The notes below the pieces were generated by a model. It did not search any database. It had not been told where the DNA came from and saw only the letters and a list, made by a program, of their open reading frames with translations. From Acephala macrosclerotiorum (lineage: Eukaryota; Ascomycota; Leotiomycetes; Helotiales; Mollisiaceae): a stretch of 64,000 bases of DNA. Of this stretch, positions 1-8,510 are shown piece by piece. The stretch is taken from assembly GCA_014904845.1 (NCBI GenBank), contig MU119312.1, forward strand, positions 1 to 64,000, written 5' to 3'. Each line of letters opens with the position of its first letter. The stretch's first letter is position 1. The translations under genes and the position numbers were made by a program.

Positions 1-343
1 ATAAAAAATAAATAAATAAAATAAAAAAGAAATAATCTAAAAAAAAATTATATATTTTTTTTATTTTCTTTTTTTTTCTTGCTTTACAGACTTCGTAAGA
101 CTGTTTCGCTTTTGTTCAAATTCCTAAGACTTCTACCAGGGCAAAATCAGACTCTTGCAACTCAAAAAACCTCTCTCTACCTCAGCCCCTTCATTGACCT
201 GTGCTCTTAGCATTCAATTTACTTGTTTAGCGCTCTCATTACCGATTGCCTTGCCGCCGACTTTTCTACTGTTATAATAATATCCAGGATCAAAAACATA
301 GTACTGAGAGTCCTGAAAAAAAGGAAACGCTTGAAAGAGATAG
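1..343. other. AT-rich window edge, no gene
   Basis: The first ~80 bases are almost pure A/T with short homopolymers, like the larger AT-rich blocks further on, so the window probably opens at the margin of a RIP-degraded repeat. The following 260 bases have ordinary composition and no supported reading frame. Confidence 0.5.
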
Positions 344-441
344 TTGCAAATAAATAGGAATCAAAAGTTTTATATTGTTTCAAAATTCAACTCGTCAAAG
401 GCACGGCACGGCGCGAGGTACGAGGGTCGTCCCACTATTAA
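344..441 (+). repeat. dispersed repeat A, partial copy 3 (right end)
   Basis: The stretch around 385-441, containing GTCAAAGGCACGGCACGGCG and then GAGGTACGAGGG...TCCCACTAT, matches the right part of the repeat at 13,917-14,216 with a few substitutions, and the C-to-T-mutated copy at 11,165-11,525. Only the right end is present here. It encodes nothing recognisable. The element class is unknown. Confidence 0.6.
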
Positions 442-516
442 ACTCCGATTTGCCAGTAAACGACGTGAGGGTTATCACGTGGTACAGGGGGTCTTCCACG
501 GGTGGAGTCTAACGAG

Positions 517-795
517 TTACGAGCCTGGGATCATAAGTCTGTGTTTTCCAGGCATTTTTTAAGGCACTTTTAAGCAACGAAAACTAAAATCGACGATTTC
601 ATTTTAAAAGTATAGAGTGCGCACAAATCGGAATCATTTGATCTTATAATGCGATACTTATAAGAAGCTATAGTAAGTTTATAAAGCAAATCCGAGTTAA
701 TTTAACTTCGTAGTTAAAAATCGAAATTTAGTTTCAGCGTTCATTTATTAGCGAGAAGCCCTATAAAACACAGACTTTTGATCCCAGGCTCGTTA
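517..795. mobile_element. MITE family 1, uninterrupted copy (TTA target duplication)
   Basis: A 273-bp element (520-792) with terminal inverted repeats of about 28 bp. The left end reads CGAGCCTGGGATCATAAGTC and continues into TGTGTTTT. The right end is its reverse complement with small differences. It is flanked on both sides by TTA, as expected for a PIF/Harbinger-type target duplication. The interior is non-coding. The same interior and ends occur at 26,007-26,643, where two other elements have inserted into it. No transposase is present, so it would be non-autonomous. Confidence 0.75.
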
Positions 796-899
796 GGCCC
801 ATCCACTCTGCACTGCGCTAGGCAAACATCGTTATTTTGTTTAGGTTGCTCAGGCGCTCCTCCGCCGAAATAGATTTGTTCTATTCTCAAGGCATACCC

Positions 900-2190
900 C
901 TCTCGACGAGGAAGGGACTTGGGTCTTTTTCAACATCCTTATATACCGTCGAAACTATTGTCGATGCATTTTATCACTTACCATCCTTGCTTCACCATCG
1001 GAAGCCCCAGGAAGCATTGAGCCGCCTCTGGCCAACATGTTTGGCTCTCTTTCCCCGGCCTCGTTAGCTATCCACCCGTTCCCGCTGTCAGTCTTGTCCC
1101 GTAGCATGGCTGAGAAAATCAGCGTCGAGAACAATATAAATATACGACAGGCCTGTAAGGGCACGGTTGAGAAGAACGAGCCAGTCCCTTTCATCGACAG
1201 CTTCGCGGAAATGGGTCATTGTAATTACATGTGCGCTTGAGGTCAAAACCTGTAGATTGATTTGGGGCGATTGAATGACGATCATTCGTAAGATATCAAG
1301 GTTGGTGGGTTTTCACTCCCAGTAGTCTGGAAACTGAAGTGTTCAAAGAATTCGAAAATTCTTTTCTCGGATGAGGTCAACAAGGTTGACGAAAGCCCTT
1401 GCAACCTGTGCGGAAGTGCTACGTACAATGAGGAATGATGATCGAGGGAGATCTGACCATGCTTGGAGTTGTGTTATGTCTGGAAGCAGGAATCGGCAGC
1501 TGTAGCGCGTTCTTTTGACCATTGATTAACAGAACCGGAGGCAGGCAGATGATGAGCAAATGGCATATTTAGAAATTTGCCCAAGCTGGATGTTGACAAT
1601 TATTGTTTTCGATTGTGTTCGAGCGCGTTCGAGCGTGTACACTCTGGCTGGCCAATGCCATCTAGATCAGCTGTTGAGTGATGGAGCTCGATTTATCGGA
1701 GGAGTTCTGTATATATGCCAACCCTTTTTGCAGGCCATTATGGGTTTCCTTTATCTCTTAGTTCCTCTCGCGCTTTCTGCAGTTCATTATGAGTTTCTCT
1801 TATCTCCAAATGAGCATCACGAGATTTGGCCCTTGGTGCACTGCGTGCAAATTCTTCGACTATTCTAGCTTGCTCTACTTATTACCGAAATTGCCTTTGA
1901 AGCTTAGAGCTCATAGCTTCTCGAATCGCAATTGTCGCCCAAGCATAAGCAAATTTCTCTTGCTTGTACCAGCGAACTGCATGGATGGCAAATCGAATAA
2001 TATAGGCGTGTAGGCGAGTAGCTGTGTCCTTTACTATTTCAATTGGATAGAGGATAAGAGACAAATCAGTGCTCGGAAGATACCTGCAATCTGGGAAAAT
2101 GATTTGCATAGCCGTCTTATCATCTCCTCATGGTTGACAGTGCCCTTCGATTTTTCAAGCTCGACATTCTACAGAAAAAAGAAATCATAC
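900..2190 (-). pseudogene. decayed NLR/NACHT-type protein remnant (DUF7708-like N-terminus)
   Basis: On the minus strand, broken frames read in order like the N-terminal region found on many fungal NACHT/ankyrin proteins. About 1,880-2,110 encodes a helical stretch with motifs such as YIIRFAIHAVRWYKQ. Two adjacent stops follow, then VEQARIVEEFARSAPRAKSR with a heptad-like tail (1,740-1,880). About 1,330-1,470 gives LPDITQLQAWSDLPRSSFLI. About 1,090-1,285 gives FREAVDERDWLVLLNRALTG and IYIVLDADFLSHATG. Several stops and frame changes separate the pieces, so it cannot be expressed as one protein. Family assignment is from remembered pattern only. The downstream NTPase part is not visible before MITE family 1. 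Confidence 0.45.
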
Positions 2191-2932
2191 TGCAGATAAG
2201 AACCTCGCTGCTCCCCATGCAAGAGAGACTTATTGTGGATATTGTTGGATGAGAACGTCGCAGATTATATAAGCAATACATCGAGAACTTTAGGGGAAAG
2301 GTGGAGTCAAACGACAGTGCTTGAGCAAGGCTTAAGTTTCAGGATAAACAATGACTCCTCACTCCTCCCTCTGCGTTGTTACTTGTTCCCCAAGAGCTTT
2401 TTTCGTCGTATTTCTTATCTCATATTCCAGCTTCAAGTCGATTCGCTCTATTTCAGGAGCCACAGGTACGCCCAAGGCGCACCAACTTTGCAATTAACTG
2501 TCATCAACATCACTTCTGAAGAATATAACAGCGATCTTCTTGCGATTCCTTACATAGCAAATATCTGTTCCATCTCATATTGATCCACGTGTAGTCACGC
2601 CACGTCGCAAAAAGTTCTTGGCTTGCAGAGGCTTGAAATGCGGCGTCGAGGCAAGTGCCGAGCAGTTGTTCTCCGTGGCCAGGATTCTCCACAGATGCGG
2701 GTGTCTCTAGATCATGTCCCAATTCCCCGGGATTTCACAGTATACGATATAGCTGTCTCCTGCATACTGGTTGCTTTTGTGGCTGCGGGGCTATTTTTAG
2801 TTCGTGTGCGGCTCGAAGGACTACGTGATATAATAGTTGAAGCTCGCTGCTGTGGTTCAGAAGATGGCATCTACGCTTCACACTTGATCTTTGAATCTTC
2901 GATCCGAATTGAAACATTGGCCCAAGCCAAAT
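2191..2932. other. no supported gene
   Basis: Only short frames without family resemblance occur on either strand. A minus-strand frame near 2,510-2,722 and plus-strand frames near 2,233 and 2,623 have no motif or plausible splice structure. It may hold the promoter of the secreted-protein gene starting at 2,933. Confidence 0.4.
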
Positions 2933-4033
2933 ATGAAGTTGCTACTCATTGTCCTCTTCCCAATTCTTGCCCAAGCCAATGCATTCGAGGCTCAAGCTCG
3001 TGATGGTTGCGGCTCAGACAATTGTCTTCGCGAGTTGCGAGGCACATCTTCATTAGCCAGCCCATACTGTGCTATATACTACACTTCGTGGATTTCCTCT
3101 ACCAAGGCACGTGAAGATCTATCAGCTCACCAACCTTCTAGGACAAGGACCGTGACAACAGTTACCACAGTACCAGCTCTCGACGCCACGTCCCCACCAA
3201 TCAAAAAAAGAGAGGCTACTGCTTCGCCAGGGTGATGAAGAGAACCACTGGCCCCTTGCCCAGCTTTGCAAATAGCTGCACTGGAACAGCGACCGCGCTC
3301 TCGAGCGGTTTCTCCTGCCTGCTCGGCTCACATGCTGCTGTATACTCCTCCCCTCTTACTTCATCGCTCGTTCCTTTCCCACTTTGCTCAAAAACTGACC
3401 CTCCCACAGACAACCACCACCACAACAGCCTCAACGCACACCCTCCCCCTCCCCACCCAATGCAACGGCGCGCAATCCTATGGCCTCTACCTCACCCCCC
3501 TCCTCTTCGCCGTCACCTACCTTCCCCCCGGCCAAGGAGCATCAGGTCTCGGATTCGAAACCTGGCCTCAGTGTGGGTAACAATATATCGCGATATATCG
3601 TTTGATAGTCTTGACAGTGCGCACGTCTTTCTCCGCGGTATGTGCACGACAGTTGCTCCATCAACAAGTAGGTTACTATGTCAATATACCTTGCAACCTC
3701 CCCTTGAAATCACCGTGCAACCCTAGTATCTAATATAAACAATATGAACGATATATTGTTACCAACACTGCCTGGCCTGGTGGCTACTGCGCGTTTTGTC
3801 TCGCAAGCCCGAATTGCATCATGTATAACGAAGATGTGAATCATATTGCTAGTGTTCCGGGGAAGGTGGGGTGCTCGGTTGATTTTGTTGGTCCTTTGGT
3901 GGATGCGCCATTGGGGAATCCGAGTTGTCCGCTGGGGATGGTAGCGTTGACGGCTTATCCGGTGGAGACGAGTGCGTTGTATGGGAGGGGTAGGTGTGGG
4001 AGAGTTGTTGCTACTACGACGGCGATTGTTTAG
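2933..4033 (+). pseudogene. secreted Cys-rich protein gene interrupted by a hAT MITE
   Basis: The ATG at 2,933 opens a frame with a clear signal peptide (MKLLLIVLFPILAQANA), followed by a CGSDNCLREL motif and a Cys/Tyr-containing segment, a pattern seen in fungal extracellular proteins of unknown function. The frame stops at 3,233. The same frame resumes after a probable intron ending CAG near 3,411 and runs to 3,568. There the 202-bp MITE begins and brings an in-frame TAA at 3,578. The same phase continues from 3,779 (GGYCAFCLASPNC) to the TAG at 4,031-4,033. Element plus duplication is 210 bp, so phase is kept, but the element contains stops. Before insertion the gene probably encoded a mature secreted protein with several cysteines. 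Role unknown. The donor site of the first intron is not resolved. Confidence 0.65.
3569..3770. mobile_element. hAT-type MITE with 8-bp target duplication
   Basis: A 202-bp element with 22-bp terminal inverted repeats beginning CAGTGTGGGTAACAATATAT on the left and, read in reverse, CAGTGTTGGTAACAATATAT on the right. It is flanked by perfect 8-bp direct repeats CCTGGCCT at 3,561-3,568 and 3,771-3,778. A CAGTG start and an 8-bp duplication are the hallmarks of the hAT superfamily. It has no coding capacity. A subterminal palindrome CGATATATCGCGATATATCG lies at the left end. It sits inside the coding frame of the secreted-protein gene. The perfect duplication suggests a recent insertion. Confidence 0.88.
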
Positions 4034-4221
4034 GAATAAGTTTAGATGGGGTTGTGGTGAGGTAGTACATGGTAGAGAGGTTGTCTCCCATTGGCGAAGT
4101 CAGGGTTGGGGAGGATTTGGATTTCAGGAATAAGAGTGCCGTATCGTAAATCAGTGTTCTCCTTGGAACCTTGACGCTTGTGGAGCTTGGATCCTTACAT
4201 CTCTTCGCTCCTGTTCTACTT

Positions 4222-4807
4222 AGTCACACGCAGCTTGTCCGTATTACCATCCAGACCTTCACGCATGCTTGCAAGAAGAGTATCCGAGAACTGCCGACCC
4301 TCAACCGTATCTGCTCTCAAGTGGCCATTGTCGAACACTATTGAACAAGTAGGGCCCAACACCTATCCCACCTCTTTTGATGGACTCACTATCGTCAAGC
4401 CGAAAGACCTTAGAGACAAATGTTAGCCAACATTGTATTTTTATCGGTGATGGAAGCTTGCCCAGTTTCCCCAATCACACAAGGTTCTGAGCTCTTCCTT
4501 ACTAGCAACTGGAGCAACGATTGCGCAGAAGTATGCAAAGTCGAGCTTGTGGATCTTCTTGCACATCTTCGGATCCTCTGCCAATTTCTTGTCTATGGTT
4601 AGCACACGGATAGCGCGTAGTAATGAAAGATGCCACTAACTCCGCAATCCAGGTTTCTGACTCGACTTTGACCTCCTCGTACAGTGGGTTGACTCTTAGA
4701 GGGACCGATAAGAAAGAGGAGAATAGGTCGGGGATAGTTACCGTGAGCATTCTAGGAGGAAGACCGCCGATGGCCGGATGAGTACGATCACCCTTCAGGC
4801 TAATCAT
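4222..4807 (-). pseudogene. terpene synthase (sesquiterpene cyclase-like) remnant
   Basis: Starting at an ATG at 4,807, the frame reads MISLKGDRTHPAIGGLPP and then VTIPDLFSSFLSVPLRVNP, the usual N-terminus of fungal class I terpene cyclases. After an intron (GTTAGT, ending CATAG near 4,594) comes DPKMCKKIHKLDFAYFCAIV and ELRTLCDWGNW, ending at 4,462. A GC-AG intron (4,409-4,461) or a mutated donor follows, then VFRLDDSES at the position of the metal-binding Asp motif. The frame is off by one at the first splice, the Asp motif is atypical, a stop follows within about 35 residues, and the C-terminal half with the NSE metal site is absent. These enzymes ionise and cyclise prenyl diphosphates. 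This copy should be inactive. It is divergent from the mpaB-like pseudogene about 430 bp away. Confidence 0.7.
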
Positions 4808-5239
4808 CGTTGCCTTAGTGTTCTATTGCTCTGTATTTTGAAAGAAACAATCTGTGATCTTTGGATAGCAAGTAGAAGTAGCGGAAGTCCTTTGATGGAA
4901 AGCAAGACAACCATATTATAGGGTTAGGTGATACCTCGCTACGTACTAGGTTGAACGAGCAACTCAAATTAACAACTGTAATGGGCCAATGGGTCACAAT
5001 AGCTAGGCGCTCAGTAGACTCGATACTTCCTCGGATTTGAAGTTCCACACAGGAACAACTCGAATCGAGGTCTTTGCGTTGCATGACTACATGATAGTCT
5101 GCAGCTGGACATACCCGCTGACACATTGAATCCTGTCTCAATTCTGGGTAAGACCTCTCAATATACCCATAGAGGATAGATGGCCCTATTTTGGTAACCA
5201 GACAAGTTTCAAAGCTAACAGAAAAACATAGCACCTCAA
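4808..5239. promoter_or_regulatory. intergenic stretch between divergent terpene synthase and mpaB-like pseudogenes
   Basis: Some 430 bp separate the two divergent start regions and could once have acted as a shared promoter. No coding content is recognisable. The only long frame is a minus-strand one at 4,815-5,234 without motifs. No specific regulator site is claimed. Confidence 0.3.
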
Positions 5240-7113
5240 CAGACAGTTGTAAAAATCTGCCGCCAAATCCCGCACCACGTACCCACTAAACGCAACAACG
5301 TTTTCAAGCAAGAAGGCAAAGGAGAACTACCGTGAGAAATGGGGTTACTCTTTTCAATGGACCGACAAGCGCCTGCCCCGAGAAGAGATTGATGCGTTGA
5401 GAGCCCACTACGACGAACTTGGTTCAGCCACACTTGAGAAGCTCCAAGCTATCGTCGCTCGTCCCAAGGTTGCTGGTGACCCAGAAGCTGGAGCAGGGCA
5501 TCTTGCATCAGGCAAGCCAGACTCCTACGCAGTTCTCAAGGAACATTACAAGGAAGACGAAGTTCTTGAGAAGTTCTGGGCTGAGCTCTACTCGGTTCCT
5601 GAATGGGTTGATTGGAAGAAAGTTGAGCGTGCTCAGAAGTTCTTTGGTCGCTATGCTGTTGCCAATAGCACTGCCTTTGCCCCCCAGGGCCCCGTCTGAG
5701 AGAATTCCGCAGGGTGCATCCCAACCTCATTCCTAATCCATACTGGCCATTCTGCAGGCCTCGCCAGGTATCACTGAAGTGTTTGCTCGCACTGGTGGTT
5801 TTGCTATCAAGAACTTACTCTCCCGAGTTCTAGAGACCTTCACATGGGTCATCCAAGTCACCAATTTGCTCGAGAGCATCCAACCCGGTGGAGAAGGACA
5901 CACTTCTACTATTCGAGTCCGTCTTCTTCATGCTTCGGTCCGTCAACGAATCCTCAAGCTAGCCAGTACCCGACCTGAGTACTTCCAAGTCCAGAAGTAT
6001 GGTGCTCCAGTCAACGATCTCGACAGCATGCATGCTAATGTGGGATAGCTTTCCAAAGATGGAATTTATCCTTCCAATTAAGAGATTACAGATTTCATCA
6101 CCCTCTTCCGCTACATCTGTCACGTTACTGGTACCCCAGGGAGGTACTTCAAGACACCAAAAAAGGCCAAGGCTGTTATGGAGACCATGTTCTTGTAAGT
6201 GACGATCGAGATGCGATGATTCTGAGTCTAAAGCGGTAGATTTTACTCCATGGCTACTTATCTGCTGTTGAATAAGTTCCAGATCGGGTATTTACTGACT
6301 CCTGGACCATCAGGTACGAGCTCGATCCAAACAAGACCTCGAAGATCCTTGCTCACAACTTCATCGCATGGCTAGAGGACCAACCCCCAGTTTATCTCTC
6401 TCGTGACTTCATGGAGGCCAGATGCCGATAGATGAATAGTCATAATATGTCTGATGCGCTTAGATTGGGTCGACCTGGCTTGTACTATTATGCCGTCTTC
6501 GCTGGACATAATGCTATTATAAGTCGCCTTCGCGAAACGACCTTTATCTTTGCTCCTGGTGCCGGACTCTTGGGACATTGACTCGGTTTTGCGGGACGTA
6601 TAGAAAAACATGCATGCTAACTCGGATACTGCTGGGAACAGGTTTCCCTCTTGGCTTATACTCAGAAGCTTGTCCCTGCATTGGATCAATTCATGATTCA
6701 GGTTAGCACTTTCTTGCTCCCTCGATTAGGGCGCCAAATCTCACCTCTATAGTTCTTCAGAGAGAAACTCTACAATTCTGTCACAACCTATGCTGGTCTT
6801 GCTGGGGGAAATGGTCCCTTTGATTTCAAGTTCGTAAGTACAATCGGTGGAACGATCCTTGCATGGAGATGAACACTGAACTAGAAATCTGCAGGTCCCG
6901 AGTCTTGATACGAAGTTTGGTAAGGAGGTTGACTTGACGAAAGGCCGAGAACGCAAGAAGCTTCCCGGCCCAGTGGAGCATGTCTTCTTTGGCGCGTTTT
7001 TGGTTGCTTTTCTGGTTGGTATTCCGGTCATCGGTGGTGGCGTGAAGCTGTTGAAGGGCGTTTATGGTAATGCTGCTTTACGTTCTTGGGCTACGAGCAG
7101 ATTTGGCATGTAA
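5240..7113 (+). pseudogene. mpaB/rubber-oxygenase-like (DUF2236) protein, broken
   Basis: Segments in order match the fungal DUF2236 / ER-bound oxygenase mpaB family. These are haem-dependent oxygenases, some of which cleave isoprenoid chains. Visible pieces: REKWGYSFQWTDKRLPREEI (about 5,330); KFWAELYSVPEWVDWKKVER; FFGRYAVANSTAFAPQ; ASPGITEVFARTGGF (5,760); GGEGHTSTIRVRLLHASVRQ; FRYICHVTGTPGRYF; YELDPNKTSKILAHNFIAWL (6,315); LGRPGLYYYAVFAGH; then exons to a membrane-like C-terminus ending at TAA 7,111-7,113. Several introns keep good splice sites. Damage: TAG at 6,046, a deletion and frame slip around 6,030-6,070, TAA at 6,079 and TAG at 6,429. The last two fit CAA-to-TAA and TGG-to-TAG transitions. 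The true start was not identified; an in-frame start exon may lie upstream. Confidence 0.7.
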
Positions 7114-7608
7114 AGTTGTGGCCGCCGATGGATTCTGAGGGCACTTTTCGAGATTGCTTTGATTAGCTTCGCTATCTGGGATACTCGGCATTGTCTGAGA
7201 TTCCTAATTAGACTGTCTAGTAAATGCAAAATCTGAAGCTTCTTCTACAAAGAACTCAAAAAATGTAGTATCTCTATTGTCACGTGCGTGGGCTCACTTA
7301 AGTGATGATTATGTGAGCTTACCTAGACAAAGAATCAGAAGCTAACAGGGTGTTGATTCTTCGTCAAAGATTACCTTACCACAAAGAAGTAATAAGAATA
7401 CACTAGAGGCATAAAGCTAACTTGAGAACTAAGAAAGAATTGTGGCATATGAAACAGAACAATTGTCACAATGTCAACAAAGATTCGAAATGAAACAGAC
7501 TCACTATAATCTTCATATCTGAAAGCTCTAGACCCTCCAATCCCAATCTCATCATCACCAACTCCCACATCTCATCTTCAATACCACCACAACACCTTTC
7601 ATCTCAAA
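7114..7608. other. intergenic, probable promoter of the 7,609 gene
   Basis: About 500 bp without a supported frame. The last ~60 bases before the ATG at 7,609 are C/A- and CT-rich (CCACAACACCTTTCATCTC), typical of a fungal 5' leader. Confidence 0.4.
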
Positions 7609-7929
7609 ATGTGTTACCACAAGCGCGTCGTCTTCTCCTGCAAACACTTCGGCTTCGGCTCCGAAGTCCGTCCCTGCCCCCTCCAACAAACTTACAACCA
7701 AGGCCTATCCAACCTCCCCTGCGACACCATGAACGCACATCCTCTCCACTCCATTAGTGTTGAAGTTGTGTGTAAGAAATGTGAACGTAAGAAGTTGGCT
7801 ACGGCGTCTGTGATGTTGAGGGCGAAGCTTGTGTTGAAGGATTTAAGAGAGACTGTTACTAGGCAGCAGCTTTTGTTGGAGGATGGTAGTAAGCTTTTGG
7901 AGACTTCTGAGAGTAGTAATACTGAGTGA
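7609..7929 (+). CDS. small Cys-rich fungal protein of unknown function
   Basis: An intronless 106-residue frame with an ATG in a good A-rich context. It opens MCYHKRVVFSCKHFGFGSE, then VRPCPLQQTYNQG, CDTMNAHPLHSISV and a CKKCERKKL pair. The layout of single cysteines, an HF/FG motif, an HPxHS motif and a terminal CxxC resembles a common family of short fungal hypothetical proteins and suggests a small metal-binding fold, but no function can be assigned. The C-terminal third is helical and basic, then Ser/Glu-rich. No signal peptide or membrane segment is seen, so it is probably intracellular. Confidence 0.6.
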   Translation: MCYHKRVVFSCKHFGFGSEVRPCPLQQTYNQGLSNLPCDTMNAHPLHSISVEVVCKKCERKKLATASVMLRAKLVLKDLRETVTRQQLLLEDGSKLLETSESSNTE

Positions 7930-8077
7930 GAGGCTGAAAGTAACCAACATCCCTGCGTGGCGAGAATCCCTTAGTATATAGGTGCATCACGAAAATCTCA
8001 ATACAAATTAATATTATTCGGCTCGCAGCCTTTTAATATTATATTTCAACGATTTTTAATTCTAATTTTGATGAGCG

Positions 8078-8323
8078 ATGGAGGCGCCCGCAGCTGCCAC
8101 CAAGGGCTCCGCCTTGCGGTACATAGCTGGCAGAACAACAGGCGCAAAACCACCTAATGATGCTCCATCTGCCGCAGCGGACATCCCAGCGGCCCCTACG
8201 TCAAGTCCGGATGCTCCGGCATCAGCTATAGCTCTGGTTGTGGCGACCGTCTTCATGACAAGTGCAATGATAGGCAAGGCGCGCCGCGCTGCCGCCGGTG
8301 CCAAGTACGAGTCTAATCATTAG
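8078..8323 (+). CDS. Ala-rich small ORF in a GC-rich island (doubtful)
   Basis: An 81-residue frame from an ATG, Ala/Pro-rich (APSAAADIPAAPTSSPDAPA), with one hydrophobic stretch (AIALVVATVFMTSAMIG) and a basic tail. The opposite strand over the same bases is also open (8,062-8,304, Ala/Gly-rich) but has no ATG, so the coding strand is uncertain. The ~250 bp are much more GC-rich than both flanks, which drop to nearly pure A/T at 8,000-8,060. It could be a fragment of a larger gene or a real short membrane protein. No family recognised. Confidence 0.3.
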   Translation: MEAPAAATKGSALRYIAGRTTGAKPPNDAPSAAADIPAAPTSSPDAPASAIALVVATVFMTSAMIGKARRAAAGAKYESNH

Positions 8324-8510
8324 GACCATGTGAGCCTCATGGGTTTTAAGGTTGCAGTCCGTTATAATGCAAGGTTACCTGTAATTTTACCTTCGTCTTA
8401 GGTTAACCCAAATGACCTGGAGCAGCACTAGCTTTACGCAGAAGTAATCCCAAATTCAAAAAAATAAAGGCGAAGCAAAAGGTACAATTCTTAGAATCTC
8501 TATAGCATCA

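Noticed and set aside
4815..5234. 139-codon minus-strand frame upstream of the terpene synthase remnant
   Set aside because: The terpene synthase N-terminus clearly starts at 4,807; the frame beyond has no family likeness.
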